From contig JASLEQ010000461.1 of NCBI GenBank assembly GCA_030151135.1, positions 1 through 12,128 of the forward strand: 12,128 nucleotides of DNA. Reading direction: 5' to 3'. The DNA is from Candidatus Sulfotelmatobacter sp. Lineage in GTDB: Bacteria; Acidobacteriota; Terriglobia; Terriglobales; SbA1. Below are positions 7,376-12,128 of this stretch, piece after piece (the stretch's first letter is position 1; the number at the start of each line of letters is the position of its first letter). The notes under the pieces were generated by a model. It was not told the DNA's origin and searched no databases. It saw nothing but the letters and a program-made list of their open reading frames with translations. The translations under genes and the position numbers were made by a program.

Positions 7376-8557
7376 TCAAGCGCTCTCGATAAGACCTGCC
7401 AGCAGCAAGGCCCGTCGCGGCAGTTCAGAAATGACGATGTGCTCGTGAATGGCATGCGCACCATCTCCTTCTGCGCCGAGACCGTCGAGCGTCGGAATGC
7501 CGATGCCCGCCGTAAAGTTCCCGTCAGACCCGCCGCCGACAGCGGCCTCGCCAAGCTTCCAATCGATCTGATGTGCGACCGCTTTTGCTTTTTCGTACAG
7601 AGCTGCAACTCCAGGCGTACGTTCCATCGGCATGCGGTTGATGTGCCCTTCGATGGTCAGTTTGCAGCGTCGATCGTGCGGCTTCAACGCGCGTAACTTG
7701 CGATCGAGCGCTTTGGCCTGCCCGGCGCTCTTGATGCGCACGTCGATTTCAACCTTGGCTTCGGCTGCGACGACGTTGGTTCGCGTGCCGCCACGAATGA
7801 TCCCGGGATTCACCGACAAACCTGCTTTCAAATTGTTCAGCTTCCAGAGTGCCTGGATCTGGTGAGCTAACTCGACAATGGCGCTGTGGCCTTTGCCGGG
7901 ATCGAGTCCGGCATGCGATGAAATGCCGTGGGCGGTAAGGAAATATTCGCCGACGCCTTTGCGCGCCGTTTTGACCGCGCCACCGCCAGCCGCGGGCTCA
8001 AGCACCAGCACCGCCGCGGACTGCCGCGCAAGGCTTTCGGTAATCTCGCGTGAAGAATAGCTGCCGACTTCTTCATCCGATACCAGGAAGACGGTCACAG
8101 GTCTGGGTAACTTTCCATGCCACGCTTTCAGGGCTTCCACCGCGTATAGCATCAGTGCGACGCCGGCCTTCATGTCGAGCACGCCTGGACCGTGCATGCG
8201 ACCCTTCTCGACTTTGCAGGGCATCTTCGCGAGCGTACCCAGGGGATAGACGGTATCAAAATGCCCGAGCAGCAATACCGGTTTCTGGGCCGCGTCTCCC
8301 GCGAAATCGATTTGCAGATTATCGCCATATGATTCAGCGGGGTGCAGTTTCGCCTTGCCTCCGATGGCTTCGAATGTTCCCGCGAGGAATGCTCCCATGC
8401 GATCGGCGGCCGGCTTCTCATCGCTTGGCGACTCAATTTCGACGAACGAGCGGATGGTTTGAAGGAGCGCATCCCGCCGGGATTCGAAATAACTCAGGCG
8501 TTCGCGCCAGAGTGAATCTTGTGCGGGCTTTGTATCTCGTAACGTTTTCTTCGGCAT
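7376..8557 (-). CDS. M20 family metallopeptidase, glutamate carboxypeptidase (CPG2)-like
   Basis: The protein has 393 residues and follows carboxypeptidase G2 closely in motif order. The di-zinc site is complete: H99 in 'LLGHFDTVYP', D128 in 'GPGVLDMKAG' as bridging ligand, E162 (general base) and E163 in 'SDEEVGSYSSR', E187 in 'LEPA', and H368 in 'GDGAHAIHEHI'. The dimerisation (lid) domain lies about 205-320, with 'AHGISSHAG' and 'NVVAAEAKVEIDVR'. 'GGGSDGNFTA' and 'ISELPRRALLLAGLI' fit the C-terminal part. Family members remove C-terminal glutamate or hydrolyse related amides; here the exact substrate is unknown. No signal peptide is seen, so it is probably cytoplasmic. No good Shine-Dalgarno precedes ATG 8557. 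It is divergent from fabZ. Confidence 0.92.
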   Translation of the reverse strand: MPKKTLRDTKPAQDSLWRERLSYFESRRDALLQTIRSFVEIESPSDEKPAADRMGAFLAGTFEAIGGKAKLHPAESYGDNLQIDFAGDAAQKPVLLLGHFDTVYPLGTLAKMPCKVEKGRMHGPGVLDMKAGVALMLYAVEALKAWHGKLPRPVTVFLVSDEEVGSYSSREITESLARQSAAVLVLEPAAGGGAVKTARKGVGEYFLTAHGISSHAGLDPGKGHSAIVELAHQIQALWKLNNLKAGLSVNPGIIRGGTRTNVVAAEAKVEIDVRIKSAGQAKALDRKLRALKPHDRRCKLTIEGHINRMPMERTPGVAALYEKAKAVAHQIDWKLGEAAVGGGSDGNFTAGIGIPTLDGLGAEGDGAHAIHEHIVISELPRRALLLAGLIESA

Positions 8558-8619
8558 TGAGTCGTGTTTCCATCTCTCGGAAAATCAGCGAGAGACAAAA
8601 CTTCCCTTCATCGGCACCT

Positions 8620-8646
8620 TTGTACTTGCGAGTCGTACAGTATAAT
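8620..8646 (+). promoter_or_regulatory. Promoter of fabZ-lpxA with a very short predicted leader
   Basis: TATAAT at 8641-8646 is a perfect -10 element. TTGTAC at 8620-8625 is the best -35 candidate, with a 15-nt spacer (TTTGTA one base earlier gives 16). The predicted start near 8653 leaves only about 8 nt before ATG 8661 or 17 nt before ATG 8670, and no Shine-Dalgarno sequence is present, so translation may start on a nearly leaderless mRNA. Confidence 0.6.
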
Positions 8647-8660
8647 CTTGACGCCGTTTG

Positions 8661-9197
8661 ATGCGAACTATGAGTGAGAACAGCCCTGTCACAGAGTCCT
8701 CGGCCGAGGGGCCGAAGACTGTTCTTGATATCAACGAACTCTTCAAAATCCTTCCGCACCGCTATCCATTGCTGCTGATCGACCGCGTGATTGAACTCAA
8801 GCGCAAGCAGCGGATTGTCGCCATCAAGAACGTGACTATCAACGAACAGTTTTTCCTTGGACACTTTCCCGGACTGCCGATCATGCCCGGCGTGCTCATT
8901 ATTGAGGCGATCGCGCAGGCGGGAGGGGCGTTGCTTCTGACCGAAGTTCCGGATCGCAACGACAAGGTCATGGTGTTTACAGGGATTGAACGCGCCAAGT
9001 TTCGCCGTCCGGTGGGACCGGGCGATCAGTTGCGGCTTGAGGTGGAACTCAAAGGCTGGCGCGAGGTGCCGGGCATGACCGCCGCGAAAATGCAAGGTTA
9101 CGCATTTGTCGGCAGCCGAAAAGTTGCAGAGGCGATTGTCTCGTGCCAGCTCATCGACAGTTCGCGCGGACGCGCGGCGAATAACACCCAAGAGTAA
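8661..9197 (+). CDS. fabZ: 3-hydroxyacyl-[acyl-carrier-protein] dehydratase FabZ
   Basis: FabZ removes water from 3-hydroxyacyl-ACP to give trans-2-enoyl-ACP in type II fatty acid elongation; it competes with LpxA for 3-hydroxyacyl-ACP. The hot-dog fold signatures are clear: '[14 protein letters not shown]' (from about residue 30) and '[23 protein letters not shown]', with catalytic H68 and E82 counted from ATG 8661. The length of 178 residues exceeds the usual ~150 because of a ~20-residue polar N-terminal extension and a polar C-terminal tail. The start could be ATG 8661 or ATG 8670; neither has a ribosome site, and TTG 8658 is unlikely. Its stop is 78 bp before lpxA, an arrangement common in lipid A gene clusters. 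Confidence 0.95.
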   Translation: MRTMSENSPVTESSAEGPKTVLDINELFKILPHRYPLLLIDRVIELKRKQRIVAIKNVTINEQFFLGHFPGLPIMPGVLIIEAIAQAGGALLLTEVPDRNDKVMVFTGIERAKFRRPVGPGDQLRLEVELKGWREVPGMTAAKMQGYAFVGSRKVAEAIVSCQLIDSSRGRAANNTQE

Positions 9198-9221
9198 GCT
9201 GGTGGCGTTCATTCGAAAGTT

Positions 9222-9252
9222 TGGACCACGAAGAACACTAAGATTCACGAAA
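9222..9252 (+). repeat. Degenerate ACCACGAAG/ACACTAAG/TTCACGAA repeat between fabZ and lpxA
   Basis: The segment is built of similar 8-9-mers (ACCACGAAG, AACACTAAG, ATTCACGAA). Such 'accacgaag-acacgaag' strings occur as short dispersed intergenic repeats in many environmental genomes; this is a recollection of a pattern, not a database result. It is only about 30 bp long. Confidence 0.3.
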
Positions 9253-9275
9253 CAAATCTTGCTCCGTCGCGTTCC

Positions 9276-10052
9276 ATGAACGTACATCCGACCGCCATCA
9301 TTGATCCGCGCGCGAAGGTCCCGGCGTCGTGCACCGTGGGGCCTTATTGCGTGATCGGACCTGAAGTGGAACTGGGCGAGAATTGCCGCCTTATCTCACA
9401 CGTGGCGATCGAAGGACCGTCGCGCATCGGGTCGAACAATTCTTTCTTCCCTTTCTGCGCCGTCGGCATGGCCCCGCAGGATGTGACCTACAAGGGAGAG
9501 CCCACGCGGCTGGAAATCGGAGATCACAATGAGATCCGAGAATATGTGACGTTGAACCGCGGCACGGTGAAAGGGGGCGGCGTCACCAGAATCGGCAGCC
9601 ACATTTTGATTATGGCCTATACGCACGTGGGCCATGACTGCGTGATCGGCGACCACTGCATGCTGGTGAACGGCGCAACCATCGCGGGACACGTTACCGT
9701 CGAAGAGTGGGCTGTGGTGGGCGCGCTGTGCCCGGTGCACCAGTTCGTGCGGATCGGCGCGCACTCCTACGTCGGCGGAGGAACGACCATCACGCAGGAT
9801 GTGCTGCCATTTTCCATGACATCGGCGGCGCGCGAGACCCATGCCTACCTGATGAACAAAGTCGGACTCCAACGGCGCGGATTCTCTAAAGAACGTATCG
9901 CAAAGATCCATCACGCCTATAAAATTCTGCTCGCCTCGAAGATGAATACGACGCAGGCGGTGGAGAAGCTGAAGTCCGAGGCAGACCGCAGCGAAGATGT
10001 GGAGACGCTGATCCGGTTCATCGAGAGCTCGGAGCGCGGAATCATCAAGTAG
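9276..10052 (+). CDS. lpxA: Acyl-[ACP]-UDP-N-acetylglucosamine O-acyltransferase LpxA
   Basis: LpxA carries out the first step of lipid A synthesis, moving a 3-hydroxyacyl chain from ACP to the 3-OH of UDP-GlcNAc in the cytoplasm. The protein has 258 residues (E. coli 262) and consists of hexapeptide repeats of a left-handed beta-helix over about 1-185, then a helical C-terminal domain with 'NKVGLQRRGFSKERI' and 'IESSERGIIK'. By ungapped alignment to remembered E. coli LpxA, the catalytic H125 corresponds to H120 in 'YTHVGHDC', H122 to H117, H144 to H139 and H160 to H155. The chain-length position G173 corresponds to G168, so a long hydroxyacyl chain is plausible. The ATG at 9276 has no clear ribosome site. 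It is probably co-transcribed with fabZ. Confidence 0.96.
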   Translation: MNVHPTAIIDPRAKVPASCTVGPYCVIGPEVELGENCRLISHVAIEGPSRIGSNNSFFPFCAVGMAPQDVTYKGEPTRLEIGDHNEIREYVTLNRGTVKGGGVTRIGSHILIMAYTHVGHDCVIGDHCMLVNGATIAGHVTVEEWAVVGALCPVHQFVRIGAHSYVGGGTTITQDVLPFSMTSAARETHAYLMNKVGLQRRGFSKERIAKIHHAYKILLASKMNTTQAVEKLKSEADRSEDVETLIRFIESSERGIIK

Positions 10053-10210
10053 CCACCTCTCAGCCGCTCACAGCGGAATTGACTTCGATCCATACTGACC
10101 TTATTGATGCTGCTCCCAAACTGGCATGCTCAGAGTTCTTCGCCGAGGCAGATGCCAGGAGCAAGCCAGTATCCGCAGTGGGGAAAACCTCTTTCGCCTT
10201 GGAAAGCCGA

Positions 10211-10735
10211 TCATGCCCAGTGCACGGGAAGGAACAGCATCAGGACCATGAAGACAATCGTCAGCCCCTCAATCAGCAAAGCGTAGTTCGTCATCCGCTT
10301 GGCTTGCGCGAAGCGGGCGAAGAGACGGTTCATCACGAGTCCGACCAGAACCAGCGGGGACGCGAAGACGCGGAACATGCACGCCCACCCGACCAGAGAA
10401 TTGCTTTGCCCTATGGCTGGGATCGCCATTAGAACCAGGGACACCGGTGCGCTCGCGCTGAGCGCAATCATGATCTTGGAGTAATTCGTGTAAGCGGTTT
10501 CGTGGGTGTAGATCACCAGCACCAGGACGAAGGTCACTGCCAGCAGCATGCCGCAGATGAAGAATTCGAGCATGAGGTCGCCGCCGGCCCACATGCCGCC
10601 GTACTGAGCGGCGTCGGCAGGATGAGTCTCGTACTGCCAATATCTCCAGACGATCAGAACCGCGGCGATCGCCAATACGCCCACGTACGCACAGGCGACC
10701 AGGGCGAGCTGAATTTTCCACGGGATGCGGATCAC
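10211..10735 (-). CDS. Multi-pass membrane protein of unknown function
   Basis: The protein has 174 residues and I do not recognise its family. Hydrophobic segments lie at about 8-30, 53-76, 86-108, 115-137 and 150-170, so four to five membrane helices are likely. The loop after helix 1 ('RYWQYETHPADAAQYGGMW') is polar and aromatic; basic residues cluster at 141-147 ('RFAQAKR'), which should face the cytoplasm. The start is GTG at 10735 with no clear ribosome site; no better in-frame start was found. The gene converges with lpxA (158 bp gap) and lies downstream of the small RNA terminator. The steady hydrophobic pattern and GC-rich third positions make it a real gene in my view. Confidence 0.65.
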   Translation of the reverse strand: MIRIPWKIQLALVACAYVGVLAIAAVLIVWRYWQYETHPADAAQYGGMWAGGDLMLEFFICGMLLAVTFVLVLVIYTHETAYTNYSKIMIALSASAPVSLVLMAIPAIGQSNSLVGWACMFRVFASPLVLVGLVMNRLFARFAQAKRMTNYALLIEGLTIVFMVLMLFLPVHWA

Positions 10736-10790
10736 GGGTTCATGGTAGCGGGGTGATCGCTGAATCGCTTGTAACCGAGGTAATGATGTC

Positions 10791-10810
10791 TGAGCTCGGG
10801 GGCGAGCTCA
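10791..10810. repeat. Perfect inverted repeat upstream of the membrane-protein gene
   Basis: TGAGCTCG and CGAGCTCA form a perfect 8-bp stem around a GGGG loop. No T tract follows on either strand. It sits between the CHPERS repeat and the GTG start on the minus strand and could be an operator or part of the repeat element. Confidence 0.4.
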
Positions 10811-10816
10811 TCGTAA

Positions 10817-10845
10817 GGGATCCCTCGACTGCGCTCGGGATGACA
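10817..10845 (-). repeat. CHPERS-type dispersed intergenic repeat, copy 1
   Basis: The minus strand contains TGTCATCCCGAGCGCAGTCG, a sequence that I recognise as a frequent intergenic repeat, translated by gene finders as CHPERS. It matches copy 2 (11208-11236) at 25 of 29 positions. It lies directly beyond the terminator of the small RNA. Confidence 0.6.
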
Positions 10846-10851
10846 GATCGG

Positions 10852-10888
10852 AAAAAGCGAAAGCCCCGAGAGTGCGCCCGGGGCTTTC
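10852..10888 (-). terminator. Intrinsic terminator of the antisense small RNA
   Basis: A 10-bp stem (10859-10868 with 10879-10888; GAAAGCCCCG/CGGGGCTTTC on the plus strand) encloses a 10-nt loop. On the minus strand it is followed by GCTTTTTCC, which gives a five-T tract at 10856-10852. On the plus strand no T run follows, so it acts for minus-strand transcription. Confidence 0.8.
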
Positions 10889-10914
10889 ATGATACTGAAC
10901 GGCGTTTGCCAAAC
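10852..10914 (-). ncRNA. Predicted ~63-nt small RNA antisense to the neighbouring tRNA anticodon arm
   Basis: A minus-strand transcript starting at about 10914 from the promoter at 10921-10948 would consist of only two parts. The first is a 23-nt 5' segment (10913-10891), complementary over its whole length to tRNA positions 11042-11020: 21 Watson-Crick and two G-U pairs, covering the D-loop GG, the 3' D stem, the 5' anticodon stem and the whole anticodon loop. The second is the intrinsic terminator, beginning two bases later. GGC-AAAC-GCC in the small RNA and GGC-GTTT-GCC in the tRNA can form small complementary loops that could start the pairing. I infer a regulator that binds the tRNA or its precursor; no protein is encoded. 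Expression is unproven. Alternatively, a longer transcript from the tRNA promoter could use this segment in cis. Confidence 0.6.
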
Positions 10915-10948
10915 ATCTCCATCATAAATAAGCTATATCGAATGTCAA
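10914..10948 (-). promoter_or_regulatory. Strong sigma70-type promoter of the antisense small RNA
   Basis: On the minus strand TTGACA (10948-10943) is a perfect -35 element and TATGAT (10926-10921) a near-perfect -10, with a 16-nt AT-rich spacer. The predicted start seven bases on, at about G10914, is one base before the antisense segment. It is the best -35/-10 pair I found in the window. Confidence 0.7.
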
Positions 10949-10972
10949 CTGACTTTGGTGTCGAGTACCGCG

Positions 10973-11059
10973 AGGAGGGCAAGGGAGTTGAACCCTAGTG
11001 GCTGCGAGGCCACTCGACATTTGGCAAACGCCGTCCAGTACCCACTGGCAATACCCTCC
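10973..11059 (-). tRNA. Class II 8/4-type tRNA (allo-tRNA-like), anticodon GCC
   Basis: The 87-nt sequence folds completely. The acceptor stem has 8 bp: GGAGGGTA (11059-11052) with TGCCCTCC (10981-10974), including one T-G. The D arm is CCAG-TGGGTA-CTGG (11048-11035) with the GG needed for D/T-loop contact. A11034 is the usual purine 26. The anticodon stem has 6 bp with two G-T pairs (11033-11028 / 11020-11015) and the 7-nt loop TTGCCAA: U33, anticodon GCC (11025-11023), A37. The variable arm is AGTGGC-CTCGCA-GCCACT (11014-10997). The T arm has a 4-bp stem and loop TTCAACT (10996-10982). The discriminator is T10973; CCA is not encoded (CGC follows). A 7/5 fold would need a T-T mismatch, so 8/4 fits better. 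8/4 and 9/3 tRNAs were described by Mukai and colleagues (2017), including acidobacterial ones proposed as suppressors or regulatory RNAs. GCC and U73 suit glycine, the long arm suits SerRS; charging is uncertain. Confidence 0.85.
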
Positions 11060-11076
11060 TAAACGATCGTCCGCCA

Positions 11077-11110
11077 TGAGTGGATTCTACGGCGCGTTTA
11101 AGCGTGTCGA
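11077..11110 (-). promoter_or_regulatory. Candidate promoter of the tRNA
   Basis: TAGAAT (11089-11084, minus strand) is a fair -10; TCGACA (11110-11105) is a possible -35 with a short 15-nt spacer, or TTGTTC a few bases further out with 19 nt. The predicted start near 11077 would give an 18-nt 5' leader on the tRNA. It is weaker than the small RNA promoter. Confidence 0.3.
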
Positions 11111-11207
11111 ACAAGTTGACCCATCATTTTTCGGTTGCGAATTCCATTTCGGGAAACAGCTCGGGTAGCTGAAGACTCCAGCTCGGTTGAGTTCATTTGC
11201 ACGGCTA

Positions 11208-11236
11208 GGGATACTTGGACTGCGCTCAGGATGACA
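11208..11236 (-). repeat. CHPERS-type dispersed intergenic repeat, copy 2
   Basis: It aligns to copy 1 (10817-10845) without gaps and differs at four of 29 positions. It begins directly after the T tract of the rpoD terminator, the same relation that copy 1 has to the small RNA terminator. Confidence 0.55.
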
Positions 11237-11267
11237 AAATAAAAAGGCACGACCGAAGCCGTGCCTT
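11237..11267 (-). terminator. Intrinsic terminator of rpoD
   Basis: AAGGCACG/CGTGCCTT (11244-11251 with 11260-11267) forms an 8-bp stem that extends by a G-T and a C-G pair to a TTCG tetraloop. On the minus strand it is followed by TTTATTTTG. It lies 41 bases past the rpoD stop and separates rpoD from the tRNA locus. Confidence 0.85.
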
Positions 11268-11308
11268 GATAAATCCGCGCTCATCCGCGTGAATCCGCGG
11301 AAAAGAAG

Positions 11309-12128
<820 letters not shown>

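Noticed and set aside
10733..10889. A 51-codon minus-strand frame (MKAPGALSGLSLFP...) ending in a GTGA overlap with the membrane-protein start
   Set aside because: It starts inside the small RNA terminator hairpin and runs through the CHPERS repeat and the GAGCTC inverted repeat; no ribosome site. The overlap is probably chance.
10973..11059. Selenocysteine tRNA
   Set aside because: The T stem has 4 bp rather than the 5 bp of bacterial tRNA-Sec, the D stem has 4 bp rather than 6, and the anticodon is GCC, not TCA. No selA or selB is nearby.
11087..11284. Minus-strand frame containing CHPERS
   Set aside because: It crosses the rpoD terminator and the repeat copy 2; this is the usual spurious translation of that repeat.

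Overview
The window looks like the chromosome of a GC-rich, Gram-negative acidobacterium (Acidobacteriota, Terriglobia/Koribacter-like). Supporting signs are a GloVer-repeat protein with an IPT/TIG domain, a winged-helix transmembrane regulator of the type abundant in that phylum, lipid A genes (lpxA next to fabZ), dispersed intergenic repeats that read 'CHPERS' in one frame, and an 8/4-type tRNA of the kind reported in Acidobacteria. The assignment is an inference from gene content.

Layout. 1-852 (+) is the 3' part of a GloVer/IPT protein. 1022-1945 (-) is a membrane-anchored winged-helix regulator. 2148-2636 (+) is a small four-helix membrane protein. 3078-4469 (-) is the replicative helicase gene dnaB, with DnaA-box-like sequences on both sides. 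4710-5906 (+) is a membrane acyltransferase. A gap of about 750 bp with several hairpins and no convincing gene follows. 6660-7328 (+) is an exported methyltransferase-like protein, convergent with an M20 peptidase (7376-8557, -). fabZ (8661-9197, +) and lpxA (9276-10052, +) form a lipid A/fatty acid pair. 10211-10735 (-) is an unknown membrane protein. 11309-12128 (-) is the 3' two thirds of rpoD, the housekeeping sigma factor, with its own intrinsic terminator.

The most unusual part is 10852-11110, all on the minus strand between rpoD and the membrane gene. It holds (i) an 87-nt class II tRNA with an 8-bp acceptor stem, a 4-bp T stem, a long variable arm and a glycine anticodon GCC. Beyond its 3' end lies (ii) a very good sigma70-type promoter (TTGACA, 16 nt, TATGAT). 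Its predicted start falls at (iii) a 23-nt segment complementary, with two G-U pairs, to the D-loop/anticodon arm of that tRNA, followed at once by (iv) an intrinsic terminator. I read this as a tRNA paired with a dedicated antisense small RNA of about 63 nt. The 8/4 tRNA class is known. I know of no description of the antisense partner, but I could not search.

Functionally, the rest is a mixture of housekeeping (DNA replication, transcription, lipid A and fatty acid synthesis) and accessory surface or unknown genes. Apart from fabZ-lpxA there is little operon structure: most genes are single and alternate in strand.
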